Of a DNA stretch of 64,000 nt, positions 10,001 to 21,641 are shown piece after piece (the first letter of the stretch is position 1; each line of letters begins with the position of its first letter). The notes beneath the pieces were generated by a model that searched no databases, had not been told where the DNA came from, and saw only the letters and a list, made by a program, of their open reading frames with translations. A program made the position numbers and the translations under genes. Source of the DNA: Effrenium voratum (taxonomy: Eukaryota > Sar > Dinophyceae > Suessiales > Symbiodiniaceae); the NCBI GenBank assembly GCA_963377175.1, contig CAUJNA010002802.1, positions 154,501 through 218,500 of the forward strand, in the 5' to 3' direction.

Positions 10001-11790
10001 TGAGCGAGCTGGGAAGGACAAATCAAAAGGAGTCAGCGCCTAGATGGGGTCGGACAAGCGCCACAACACTTTGGCGACTTGCGCAAGGTCTCCCTCCATG
10101 ATGCTTAAGGCCGCATCCATGTCTGAGTAAATGTGGACCACATCTACAACCTTGTTCAATGTGGCTTGGCTTGAGCCAAGAATTTCGTGGCAAGCTGCAG
10201 CTGGAGACAGCTGCTGTGGCTGGCAGCCACAGTACTGCTGGGCACATTACTGTTGGCTTGGGCATGTGCTCGCACCTATTGCAGCACCGGCAGCGCCACA
10301 TCCAAACTTTCTTACTTTTTGACTTTCTGACCACTGCGAGCATCACGTGCCAAGGTGAAGCTACATCCGCCGCAAGGCATGCTTTGCAAATGCCCGGAGG
10401 GCTATTGACCCTTCCTGCGACAGGCCGCCTTCCTCTAGTTCCCAGATGGCTCGGTGCTGCCACCTTTTGATGCGTTTGTGACCAAGGGAGCCGTAGTGGT
10501 TGCGAAGTTCTGTCAAATCAGACCTTACGCTTTCAAGGCTGGCGCGCGTAGGGAGTTATTCAACCATGTGCCTGGCTTCGCCTCAAGAACGCTCGCAGGA
10601 GGTCGCATTTTGGGGAAGCTTCGTATCTCCAGACCCGCGGCTTAAATTGAGAGGCCGCAGGTGCTGCTCGGATGGCAGCGACTAGCAATGATTTTGCCAT
10701 TTGCAAGTGGTGTTGAAGCCAACTGGCTGTGCCCAGAGCTTTGTTCAGTTCCAGCTGCGCGAGTTTCGATGCTAAGCTTTGTGGATCCTGCCAGCAAAGC
10801 AGCTATCACAATGCTGAGACTCGCTTCAGCGCTCACACACCGTAGCATACCAGCTCGTTTTTGTCCTGTTCTAGGGCTGCTTGGAATGCGGTTTGTGTTA
10901 GATGGCACGAGGAGAATCATGTTGACTTGAGCAAATCAGGGAGCAGTTGGACCCAACCGGCTTGGCTCTGCCCAGAGCGTGGCCAGATTCAGCTATGGAC
11001 TGCTGTTGGCAGACACAGCGGCCTTCGCTTGCGTTCACACCTGTTGAGTTGGACGTTTGCCTTCGACCGCAGCAACGCAGCTTCCCAGCCTGTAAGGCTT
11101 CAAGGCTAGCACGCGTTGGGACTCAATTCAATGATGCAGTCTTGGTCTAGCATTCGCACGAGATTGCTTGGAATGCGACATGTTCTGGCTTGCTGGATGA
11201 AGAGCAGCATGCTTTCTTCACTTGAGCAAAGCACAGAGCTGCCCAGAACTTCGTGGCAAGTTGCCACTTGAGACTGCTATGAAGGCTGGCGCGTCGGGGT
11301 GCAACTCAATGAATGGCAATGCCCAAGGGTGCTGTAGGCCCAGGTTACCACAGGCTTTAATCTCTAGTTTTCAGAGGATGCCGGCTAAATGCTGCAGCCT
11401 TTTCACATGATTTGCAAGAGCCTTGATTCAAGTTGCGACCGGCGAAATCAGGCGCTGTCAAGACTTTCAAGGCCGCGTTGAAATTCACTTCAATGATGCT
11501 GTATTCACTTCAATGATGCTGTGGTCGAGCATTGGCTCCAGCTGGCTTCACACTACTCACTGGAACTTGAGCACGCGGAAGCGCTTGACCCAGCCGCGAC
11601 TGGTCGGACTGCGCAGGCGCTCACACCTTTCGAGTTGGAGGCCTTGCCTTGCGCCGGCTCCGCAACTTCCCTCACCCCCACTCTTTGAAGGCTGGGGCAT
11701 GTTGGCATGCGTTTCTTGAATGATGAAGGCTAATCCTAGCATTTGCTTCAGTGGCTGGCACATCACGGTAGCTTGCAAGAGGATGCTTGG
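7085..11790. repeat. Degenerate ~0.3-0.6 kb monomer array inside the unit (copy 1)
   Basis: Recurring blocks in a fixed order: GATGCAGTCTTGGTCTAGCA, then GCTTGGAATG, then TTGCCTTGACTTGAGCAAAG, then GCTTCAGCTTCAGACTGCT, then GCCGCAACTTCCCAGC and TTTCAAGGCTGG. The GAGCAAAGC-type block is found near 7160, 7548, 8065, 8578, 9084, 9510, 10915 and 11210, so about eight or nine monomers can be counted by eye. No frame stays open from one monomer to the next. Confidence 0.75.
7803..8016. mobile_element. 214 bp terminal-inverted-repeat insertion, present only in copy 1
   Basis: Flanked by a duplicated CA (7801-7802 and 8017-8018). Copies 2 and 3 carry the uninterrupted empty site with a single CA. 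The ends are CCTGGAAA and TTTCCAGG. The inverted match extends imperfectly for about 28 bp, through CCnTATG and a CG-T(7) stretch. The interior repeats CCATACGG/AATACGGG motifs and has no coding potential. It is a non-autonomous DNA transposon of unassigned superfamily; a 2 bp target duplication limits the options. Confidence 0.85.
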
Positions 11791-12201
11791 AATTGCAAGT
11801 GTTCAGTTCCCTTTGTGAACTTCTGCCTAAAGCGCTAGGGTTTGTCGGAGAACCCGCTGGCACGCCCCATGTCCGTGGTAGCTCCAGCTTGATTTCGCCA
11901 GGAAGGAGTGTTGCAAAGCCGCACTCCGCGCATTGACCCCCTTCTCCCCATGGCTTGCGTGCCTTTCGCAGCTTTTGAACAAACTTTCATGCCAGGTTTT
12001 CCCTTTCCTTTCCAGAGCTAGCTTTGGCGCTGGTAAATTGAAAGCCATTGACTCCCCAACTCGCCAAAGATGCCCGGTTGGCGGCTGCGAAGGTCCTTGC
12101 TTTGACGACCAGATGTTTTCTTGCGGACAATGAAGCTGGAACTGCGTGAAAGACTCAGCACAGAAAAGGGACACCAAGCGAGGTGTTGCCCGTGAGCAGC
12201 A

Positions 12202-13129
12202 GAGTGAGCGAGTGGGTGGGTGAGTGAGGTGATGTGAGGTGATGTGAGGTGAGGTGTGGTGAGGTGAGTGGGTGAACGTGAGTGCATGACTGCGCGAGCG
12301 CATGAGTGCGTGAGATCGTGAGAGCGCGTGAGAGTGTGAGTGTGTGAGAGAGTGCGAGTGTGAGTGTGAAAGTGTGAGAGTGTGAGTGTGTGAGAGAGTG
12401 CGAGTGTGAGTGTGAAAGTGTGAGAGTGTGAGAGTGAGAGAGTGTGAGAGAGAGACAGAGTGAGAGAGTGAGTGAGTGAGTGAGTGAGTGAGTGAGTGAG
12501 TGAGTGAGTGAGTGAGTGAGTGAGTGAGTGAGTGAGTGAGTGAGTGAGTGAGTGAGTGAGTGAGTGAGTGAGTGAGTGAGTGAGTGAGTGAGTGAGTGAG
12601 TGAGTGAGTGAGTGAGTGAGTGAGTGAGTGAGTGAGTGAGTGAGTGAGTGAGTGAGTGAGTGAGTGAGTGAGTGAGTGAGTGAGTGAGTGAGTGAGTGAG
12701 TGAGTGAGTGAGTGAGTGAGTGAGTGAGTGAGTGAGTGAGTGAGTGAGTGAGTGAGTGCGAGTGAGTGAGTGAGTGAGTGAGTGAGTGAGTGAGTGAGTG
12801 AGTGAGTGAGTGAGTGAGTGAGTGCGAGTGAGTGAGTGAGTGAGTGAGTGAGTGAGTGAGTGAGAGAGAGAGTGAGAGAGTGAGTGAGTGAGTGAGAGAG
12901 TGAGTGAGTGAGTGAGTGAGTGAGTGAGTGAGTGAGTGAGTGAGTGAGTGAGTGAGTGAGTGAGAGAGAGTGAGTGAGTGAGTGAGTGAGTGAGTGAGTG
13001 AGTGAGAGTGAGTGAGAGAGAGTGAGAGTGAGTGAGTGAGTGAGTGAGAGAGAGAGAGAGTGAGTGAGTGAGTGAGTGTGAGTGAGTGAGACTGAGTGAG
13101 CGAGTGAGCGAGCGAGCGAGTGAGTGAGT
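12202..13129. repeat. GAGT satellite of copy 1
   Basis: About 0.93 kb of GAGT tetranucleotide repeats with GAGA, GTGT and GCGA interruptions. It is preceded by GAGGTGAT-like variants and followed directly by the LTR. The complementary strand (ACTC)n has no stop codon in any frame, which produces long meaningless open frames. Confidence 0.95.
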
Positions 13130-13298
13130 TGTCAAACTACATGCTTCACTTCCTTCATTTGTGTTGCATGTATGTTCCCTACTGCACGCCTTGAGCTCAC
13201 TACATCGCATGAGTCAAAAGGTTGGCAGCTGCAGGCTACATTGATTGTTTGTTTGAACACTACTGCACTTGTAGTAACAGTATCAACCAATTTTAACG
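13130..13298 (+). mobile_element. Copia 5' LTR, copy 1 (solo fragment of the element)
   Basis: 169 bp, TGTCAAACTAC to TTTTAACG. It differs from the LTR at 21246 and 28378 by one base seen by eye (TTCCCTAC versus TTCACTAC). It is followed by the primer-binding-like site at 13299. Confidence 0.85.
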
Positions 13299-13310
13299 TG
13301 GTAGCGGAGC
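13299..13310 (+). promoter_or_regulatory. tRNA primer-binding-like site, copy 1
   Basis: TGGTAGCGGAGC directly abuts the LTR. It resembles the initiator-Met primer sites of Ty1/copia elements (TGGTATCAGAGC in plants). Non-functional here because pol is absent. Confidence 0.55.
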
Positions 13311-13379
13311 TGAGATCCTAAACATAGGGGAGCTCCAGTACTCAGCAGCAAGTACTACAACCACTGCAACAGCAATTAC

Positions 13380-13525
13380 ATGGCAAACTACTGCGACATG
13401 TCAGGAGAAGCAGCATCAGCCTCAGCACAACAAACTACAGGAGCAGAGAACGGGCCAACAGCAGACACAGTAGGAGCCACGACTACGGGAGCAGGAACGG
13501 AACAAGACAACGACGTTCAGAGACT
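13380..13525 (+). pseudogene. gag 5' fragment, copy 1
   Basis: The first 146 nt of the gag frame (starting MANYCDMSGE) are the same as at 28628. At 13525/13526 gag is cut and fused to the start of the next unit; a chance frame continues 12 codons to a stop at 13562. The truncation is the array junction. Confidence 0.85.
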
Positions 13526-15420
13526 GCATCTTGCCAAACTTTGCTTCGACAGCGCGGTTTGATACAGTTTTGTTTCCTAGCGTGGATTAAGCGGCGACTT
13601 CTATTGGCATCTTTCGAAACAGCGTTGGTTTCCTTGACAAAGCGGTTTTATCTTTGTAATGAGCTCAAGTCTGACTGGCCTGTAACGAGCGAGTTGTTTT
13701 ATGAATGGTAGTAAAGGGGCAACAGGAGAGTAGACATATCATCAGGCTTCACGGAGGCATATAGCTGCATGTGCGTAGGCGAGGGTAGCCACTTTTTGAC
13801 AGTCCTCAGTCGGCTAGGGAGCTTCTCGCGTATAGGCTTAGGATCGACTTGGCAGTTTGCCAGAAGGCGCACATACGAGTTTTAGCACACACACAGACAC
13901 ACAGCGTAGGCACTTTGAGAGCAAAACTCCAGCCGCGTGGGCGGACGTAGGCGTTTTATGGCTGGCGTGCACCTTGCTTTAGCTGTCCCGCATGGTATTT
14001 GCACCATGGCGAATGCGCCAGCGTAGGCATCGGATACGTCACTAGCATTTCCTTCCCAGAAGAAACTCATTGAAATGGGGGTTCGGGTCTTGCTGGCATG
14101 TTCGGAAAATTTGTGTTGTTCAATATTTCAAAAGGGCGGCCATTGTGGTTTGACATTGACACGTTTGCACGGACATGTACGACTCCGTTTACTTTGTGTC
14201 ACACGCGCTTCGTCCAGGCCATCGGGATTTACCCGGACTTTTTTAGGGAAATGGGAAGCGTTGTTGGATCGCAGACTCAGGGGCCACAGCATACTGTTTG
14301 TCGCTTTATCAACCCGTTCCAACAGAGAACCGGAGAACCATACGGAACGCTTCCCTGTTTTTGGAGCCTTCACCGTCTATATAGACAGGTCAATCGATGC
14401 AGATGGGTCTTATGGCAAAGCGGCTTGCGTGTGCCAATCAAGAGAGCAGTTCATTTGTTTATTGGTTCATCAGGCAGCAGGCGACTTGCACTTTTTGACC
14501 GGCGGGGAGCACCTCGTCCACACATACATATTTCAGTTGAGCTCAGGTCGGTGTACCAGTATTGGTGGCTCAAAGAGAGGGGTGGGTCGCCGCATGCCAA
14601 GTGAAGAACTGAAATGAAGCCAAACGAGTTTCTTTCCTTTCCAATCACATGCCTATTGGTGCAAGACATCCTGTCTCGAGTTTTGGGCTGCAAACGCGGG
14701 GAGAATCCAGCTGTTCCCCTCATATGAGAGAACCTGGTTTACCTCAGTTGGCGCTCATTGACCAGGGCAGTGAGCCAGTCAGCCAGTTGGACGGAAAATC
14801 CAAGTTTCCGAGGGCTCGATGCACCTATGTGCCTGTTTCGCAGGGGTTGTTCGGTAAAGCGTGCTGACCTTCAGGGTCGAAGCACGCGGCTGGTAGCATC
14901 TGCGCGAGACAGATTGGCGATGGCCAGCCGCACATTGCCAAGTTATCAAGGTGGCTCGCAAGAGAAATTCATATAGGAAAGGACAGGTAATTAGAAGATA
15001 CAAACAAACCATACAAATAATACAAGGTAAAGAGAAGATGAACCGACATGAAGGTGCCATCAGAATCCTTTTGTAGGAGCTCTTGGGATTCAAGAACCTG
15101 TTATCCTTGGCGAGCCACAAATCAACGGTTAACCGATGGTGGCGAAGAATGGAGTATGACGACCGACATGCTAGGCCCCACTATCCTCCGAAAATGGCCC
15201 TTTTGCGGGAAAGTGCCAATGCCGCTCGCAACTTCCAAGTTAGAAATGGGTGGCGCAAAATTCTGACAGAAGAAGTGGTGGCGTGGGGGTCCCAGATTCT
15301 GAGGTAAGCTGTACGTTTCTTCGATCTTGGAGAAGCAGGCCTGCCAAGGTATCTTTGCGAGTAGACAGCTAGGCATCTCTGTCATACGGATACCATCATC
15401 CTAAAATGGGGGTACTGGCG

Positions 15421-18400
15421 GGGAGTGTCCTTGGCGAGATATGTTTGGGCTTGCAGGAGGACCCTCCTGGAGTGTTCGCTGGCATCATAAGAAGCATCAT
15501 ATTGCCTTGACTTGAGCAAAGCACGGAGCCGTTGGCCCCGGCCAGCTTGGCTGTGCCCAGCACTTCGCAGCAAGCTTCAGCTTCAGACTGCTGCTGCGAC
15601 TGTGGGCGCAGCGGTGCTGGCTTGCGCATGCGCTCACACTTTTTGAATTTGACACCTTGCCTTGCAGCAACTTCCCAACCCTTACGTTGTTCAGGCTGGT
15701 GCGCAGTGGAATGTCATAGGATGCGGTCTTCAGAGCTGTCCTTGTCCTGGGCAAGCTTCAGCGGACCTAAAGCAAAGAAGCAGCACGGTGGCGTCAAGTT
15801 ACCAAGGTAGCTGGGAAGAGGCTGCTTCAAATGGGATATGTTCAGGCCTGCAGGAGGAGGAGTGTTAGATGGTGAGAGGAGCATCACGTTGCCCTGACTT
15901 GAGCAAAGCGCCACACCGAGATTCAGCTTCAGACTGCTACTGGGGTTTTCGCAGACAGTGCTCCCACCTTATGAGTTGGATGCCTTGCTTTGCAGCACCG
16001 GCAGAGCCAAAACTTCGCAGCAATTCCGCTTCTTTCAAGGCTGCACAACTCAATGATGCAGTCTAGGCCTAGCATTTGCTTCAGTGGCTCGCTTTTCACC
16101 AAGGTAGCTCGCAAGAGGTCGCTTGGAATGGGCTATGTTCAGGCTTATAGCTTGCAGGAAGAATGTTAGATGGCATCATGAGGGGCATCATTTTGCCTTG
16201 AGCAAAGCACAGGTCCGTTGGAAGCAGCCTGCTTGTCTTTGCCCAGAATGCTGCAGGAAGCTTCAGCTTCAGACTGCTTCTGTGGTTCGCACACAGTGCT
16301 CACACCTTGTGAGTTGGACTCCTTGCCTTGCAGTGCTGGCAGCGCCGCAACTTCCCAGCCTTTGCGCTTTCAAGGCTGGCCTGTGTTTGGATGTTTGGCT
16401 TGAATGATGCAGCCTTGGTCTAGCATTTGCTTCAGTGGCCGGCTTCGCAAGATGGGGCAGTTTGTATCCCTTTGCCTTATCGCTTCTGGCCAGCGGGAAG
16501 CAGCACAAGCCTCTGAGCGTGTTGATGGAAGGAGTGGTTGCTACTGAACTTTGCGCAATCCCAGGACCTGGGGTACTTCACGTATTGCTATTTGTTTTGG
16601 AGAGGAAAGGCTACCGAGGCTACCGTTCAAGACACCATGGGAGTGGCTGGGAGTGCGCTTGTGGGATTGCTCAGGCTGGAGTGTCAGAGGGCATAGGCGT
16701 GAGGAGCATGTTGCCTTGAGCAAAGCACCGACCCATCGGACCCAAGCAGCCTGGCCGTGCCCAGAACGCGGGAAGCTTCAGCTTCAGACTGCTATCGTTG
16801 TTGGCCACACCGTGCTTACAGCTTTTGAGTCGACTGCCTTGTCTTGCAGCGCCACCGCAACCTCCAAGCCCTGGCACTTTCAAGGCGGTGTTGGTGTTTG
16901 CTTAGTGGCTGGCTGCGCAGGAATGCTCACAGGTTCCAGATTGAAAATGAGAGGGCGCGGGCGCTTCTCAGATGATTTGCAATGACCGCGGGCCATCAGT
17001 GGTGTTGAAGCCAACTGTGCCCCGAGCTTTGTGAAATTCAGGCTGCGCGCGTTTCATACTAAGCTTTGTGGAGCTTGCTAGCCAAGCAGCTATCATACGG
17101 CTGAGACAGAATACCAACTTGATTTACTCATTTTCTCGGGCAGCGACTACCAACTCGATTTGCCCATGTCTTGGGCTGCTTGGAATCAGATGGCGTCGTG
17201 AGGAGAATCTATCATGTTGCCTGGACTTGAGCAAGGCAAGGAGACGTTGGACTCGACACGCTTGGCGGCTTTTACCAGAGTTTCGCGACAAGACGCCTGG
17301 CCTGCGCGTTCGTTCACACCTTTTGAGATGGACGTTTGCCTTGCAGCAACCGCAGCGCCGCAACTTTCCAGCAGTTGTTCTGTCAAGGCTAGCGCGCGTT
17401 GGGACTCAATTCAATGATGCAGTCTTGGTTTAGCATTTGCTTAGTGGCTGGCTTCGCGCGCAAGAGCCTCCTGCTGCACCGCTTTTCTTCTTTTTTTGGG
17501 AACGTCGCCTTTTGGTCGCCTAAAGTCGCCCGTGAAAGCACAAAATGTTATCTGAGGCACAAAGAAGCGACGCTTGCCCATAGAAGCAGTTCCTCAGCGG
17601 CTTTTCCCAGCCTTAGACGGCATCACGAGGAGCATCATGCTGTCCCGACTAGCAAAGCACATAGCGCTCGGAGCCGGCTGGCTTGGCTGTGCCCAGAACT
17701 TCGTGGCAAGTTGCAGCTTGAGGCAGCTGGTGTGGCTGGCAGCCACAGTACTGCTGGCCACATTACTGTTGGCTTGGGCATGTGCTCTCACCTTTCGCGT
17801 TTGATGCTTTGCCTTGCCGCATCTTCCTAATTCTGGCGCTGTTGAGGAATTCCGACCAGTTTATCAGAGCATACCCTATGTGGCCAGTACTTAGTGGCAG
17901 CAGTAGAAATGCGTTCGCACAGGTTCGCCTAGCCTGCCTACAGCTCGCAAAGGGTTCGCCTAACCTCCGTGGGTTCGCATAAGGCCGGCTGGGTTCACAA
18001 ACTTTGGCTGGCCTTTTGTTGCAAGTTGTAGATGTGCCTTCGCAAACGTTTGCACACCTTGCCTCACCGGCTCTTGGAGCCGGATGGATTTTACAGTCTG
18101 CTTGTACGAGAGCACGGAGGAGATTCTGAGCGAGCTGGGAAGGACAAATCAAAAGGAGTCAGCGCCTAGATGGGGTCGGACAAGCGCCACAACACTTTGG
18201 CGACTTGCGCAAGGTCTCCCTCCATGATGCTTAAGGCCGCATCCATGTCTGAGTAAATGTGGACCACATCTACAACCTTGTTCAATGTGGCTTGGCTTGA
18301 GCCAAGAATTTCGTGGCAAGCTGCAGCTGGAGACAGCTGCTGTGGCTGGCAGCCACAGTACTGCTGGGCACATTACTGTTGGCTTGGGCATGTGCTCGCA

Positions 18401-19916
18401 CCTATTGCAGCACCGGCAGCGCCACATCCAAACTTTCTTACTTTTTGACTTTCTGACCACTGCGAGCATCACGTGCCAAGGTGAAGCTACATCCGCCGCA
18501 AGGCATGCTTTGCAAATGCCCGGAGGGCTATTGACCCTTCCTGCGACAGGCCGCCTTCCTCTAGTTCCCAGATGGCTCGGTGCTGCCACCTTTTGATGCG
18601 TTTGTGACCAAGGGAGCCGTAGTGGTTGCGAAGTTCTGTCAAATCAGACCTTACGCTTTCAAGGCTGGCGCGCGTAGGGAGTTATTCAACCATGTGCCTG
18701 GCTTCGCCTCAAGAACGCTCGCAGGAGGTCGCATTTTGGGGAAGCTTCGTATCTCCAGACCCGCGGCTTAAATTGAGAGGCCGCAGGTGCTGCTCGGATG
18801 GCAGCGACTAGCAATGATTTTGCCATTTGCAAGTGGTGTTGAAGCCAACTGGCTGTGCCCAGAGCTTTGTTCAGTTCCAGCTGCGCGAGTTTCGATGCTA
18901 AGCTTTGTGGATCCTGCCAGCAAAGCAGCTATCACAATGCTGAGACTCGCTTCAGCGCTCACACACCGTAGCATACCAGCTCGTTTTTGTCCTGTTCTAG
19001 GGCTGCTTGGAATGCGGTTTGTGTTAGATGGCACGAGGAGAATCATGTTGACTTGAGCAAATCAGGGAGCAGTTGGACCCAACCGGCTTGGCTCTGCCCA
19101 CAGCGTGGCCAGATTCAGCTATGGACTGCTGTTGGCAGACACAGCGGCCTTCGCTTGCGTTCACACCTGTTGAGTTGGACGTTTGCCTTCGACCGCAGCA
19201 ACGCAGCTTCCCAGCCTGTAAGGCTTCAAGGCTAGCACGCGTTGGGACTCAATTCAATGATGCAGTCTTGGTCTAGCATTCGCACGAGATTGCTTGGAAT
19301 GCGACATGTTCTGGCTTGCTGGATGAAGAGCAGCATGCTTTCTTCACTTGAGCAAAGCACAGAGCTGCCCAGAACTTCGTGGCAAGTTGCCACTTGAGAC
19401 TGCTATGAAGGCTGGCGCGTCGGGGTGCAACTCGATGAATGGCAATGCCCAAGGGTGCTGTAGGCCCAGGTTACCACAGGCTTTAATCTCTAGTTTTCAG
19501 AGGATGCCGGCTAAATGCTGCAGCCTTTTCACATGATTTGCAAGAGCCTTGATTCAAGTTGCGACCGGCGAAATCAGGCGCTGTCAAGACTTTCAAGGCC
19601 GCGTTGAAATTCACTTCAATGATGCTGTATTCACTTCAATGATGCTGTGGTCGAGCATTGGCTCCAGCTGGCTTCACACTACTCACTGGAACTTGAGCAC
19701 GCGGAACCGCTTGACCCAGCCGCGACTGGTCGGACTGCGCAGGCGCTCACACCTTTCGAGTTGGAGGCCTTGCCTTGCGCCGGCTCCGCAACTTCCCTCA
19801 CCCCCACTCTTTGAAGGCTTGGGCATGTTGGCATGCGTTTCTTGAATGATGAAGGCTAATCCTAGCATTTGCTTCAGTGGCTGGCACATCACGGTAGCTT
19901 GCAAGAGGATGCTTGG
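15421..19916. repeat. Degenerate monomer array inside the unit (copy 2)
   Basis: Same series of monomers as 7085-11790, without the transposon. Confidence 0.7.
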
Positions 19917-20326
19917 AATTGCAAGTGTTCAGTTCCCTTTGTGAACTTCTGCCTAAAGCGCTAGGGTTTGTCGGAGAACCCACTGGCACGCCCCATGTCC
20001 GTGGTAGCTCCAGCTTGATTTCGCCAGGAAGGAGTGTTGCAAAGCCGCACTCCGCGCATTGACCCCCTTCTCCCCATGGCTTGCGTGCCTTTCGCAGCTT
20101 TTGAACAAACTTTCATGCCAGGTTTTCCCTTTCCTTTCCAGAGCTAGCTTTGGCGCTGGTAAATTGAAAGCCATTGACTCCCCAACTCGCCAAAGATGCC
20201 CGGTTGGCGGCTGCGAAGGTCCTTGCTTTGACGACCAGATGTTTTCTTGCGGACAATGAAGCTGGAACTGCGTGAAAGACTCAGCACAGAAAAGGGACGC
20301 CAAGCGAGGTGTTGCCCGTGAGCAGC

Positions 20327-21245
20327 AGAGTGAGCGAGTGGGTGGGTGAGTGAGGTGATGTGAGGTGATGTGAGGTGAGGTGTGGTGAGGTGAGTGGGTG
20401 AACGTGAGTGCATGACTGCGCGAGCGCATGAGTGCGTGAGATCGTGAGAGCGCGTGAGAGTGTGAGTGTGTGAGAGAGTGCGAGTGTGAGTGTGAAAGTG
20501 TGAGAGTGTGAGTGTGTGAGAGAGTGCGCGTGTGAGTGTGAAAGTGTGAGAGTGTGAGAGTGAGAGAGTGTGAGAGAGAGACAGAGTGAGTGAGTGAGAG
20601 AGTGAGTGAGTGAGTGAGTGAGTGAGTGAGTGAGTGAGTGAGTGAGTGAGTGAGTGAGTGAGTGAGTGAGTGAGTGAGTGAGTGAGTGAGTGAGTGAGTG
20701 AGTGAGTGAGTGAGTGAGTGAGTGAGTGAGTGAGTGAGTGAGTGAGTGAGGGAGTGTGAGTGAGTGAGTGAGTGAGTGAGTGAGTGAGTGAGTGAGTGAG
20801 TGAGTGAGTGAGTGAGTGAGTGAGTGAGTGAGTGAGTGAGTGAGTGAGTGAGTGAGTGAGTGAGTGAGTGAGTGAGTGAGTGAGTGAGTGAGTGAGTGAG
20901 TGTTGTGAGTGAGTGAGTGAGTGAGTGAGTGAGTGAGTGAGTGAGTGAGTGAGTGAGTGAGTGAGTGAGTGAGTGAGTGAGTGAGTGAGTGAGTGAGTGA
21001 GTGAGTGAGTGAGTGAGTGAGTGAGTGAGTGAGTGAGTGAGTGAGTGAGTGAAGTGAGTGAAGTGAGTGAGGCAGTGAAGTGAGTGAGTGAGTGAGTGAG
21101 GGAGGCAGTGAAGTGAGTGAGGGAGGCAGTGAAGTGAGTGAGAGTGAGTGAGTGAGAGAGAGAGAGAGAGAGAGAGTGAGTGAGTGAGTGAGTGTGAGTG
21201 AGTGAGACTGAGTGAGTGAGTGAGCGAGCGAGCGAGTGAGTGAGT
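20327..21245. repeat. GAGT satellite of copy 2
   Basis: About 0.92 kb, with its own pattern of interruptions (for example GAGGCAGTGAA units near 21061-21135) that differs from copy 1. Satellite interiors therefore evolve faster than the bodies. Confidence 0.95.
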
Positions 21246-21414
21246 TGTCAAACTACATGCTTCACTTCCTTCATTTGTGTTGCATGTATGTTCACTACTG
21301 CACGCCTTGAGCTCACTACATCGCATGAGTCAAAAGGTTGGCAGCTGCAGGCTACATTGATTGTTTGTTTGAACACTACTGCACTTGTAGTAACAGTATC
21401 AACCAATTTTAACG
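21246..21414 (+). mobile_element. Copia 5' LTR, copy 2
   Basis: 169 bp; no difference seen by eye from the LTR at 28378. The primer-binding-like site follows at 21415. Confidence 0.85.
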
Positions 21415-21495
21415 TGGTAGCGGAGCTGAGATCCTAAACATAGGGGAGCTCCAGTACTCAGCAGCAAGTACTACAACCACTGCAACAGCAATTAC

Positions 21496-21641
21496 ATGGC
21501 AAACTACTGCGACATGTCAGGAGAAGCAGCATCAGCCTCAGCACAACAAACTACAGGAGCAGAGAACGGGCCAACAGCAGACACAGTAGGAGCCACGACT
21601 ACGGGAGCAGGAACGGAACAAGACAACGACGTTCAGAGACT
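21496..21641 (+). pseudogene. gag 5' fragment, copy 2
   Basis: The same 146 nt gag start, cut at the same base and fused to GCATCTTGCC of copy 3. The identical breakpoint in both junctions shows one founding duplication event. Confidence 0.85.

Larger units (their letters stand above)
5182..13525 (+). repeat. 8.1 kb tandem unit, copy 1 (8344 bp)
   Basis: First of three head-to-tail copies. It begins GCATCTTGCCAAACTTTGC, which is preceded here by native flank (TCAGTTG) that is also found at the diverged copy at 35.77 kb. It runs through the body, a GAGT satellite, an LTR, leader and the first part of gag, ending at the fusion GTTCAGAGACT/GCATCTTGCC. It is 228 bp longer than copy 2; 216 bp of that is the insertion at 7803-8016 with its CA duplication. 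Scattered substitutions separate it from copies 2 and 3, so it is the oldest or least homogenised of the three. Confidence 0.92.
13526..21641 (+). repeat. 8.1 kb tandem unit, copy 2 (8116 bp)
   Basis: Starts at the gag/body fusion and contains the same body, satellite, LTR, leader and gag fragment. It lacks the 214 bp insertion. From 13526 to 19213 it has the same length as copy 3 up to that copy's gap. The only difference I noticed by eye is CCCACAGCG at about 19099 against CCCAGAGCG in copy 3. Confidence 0.92.

Noticed and set aside
12202..13129. CRISPR-like or centromeric array
   Set aside because: Simple GAGT tetranucleotides without spacers and with no evidence of centromere function. 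Eukaryotic context.
19953..21326. Longest open frame on the - strand (457 codons of THSL repeats), with similar ones at 12155-13210 and 27277-28458
   Set aside because: These are translations of the (ACTC)n strand of the GAGT satellite, which has no stop codon in any frame. They are not genes.
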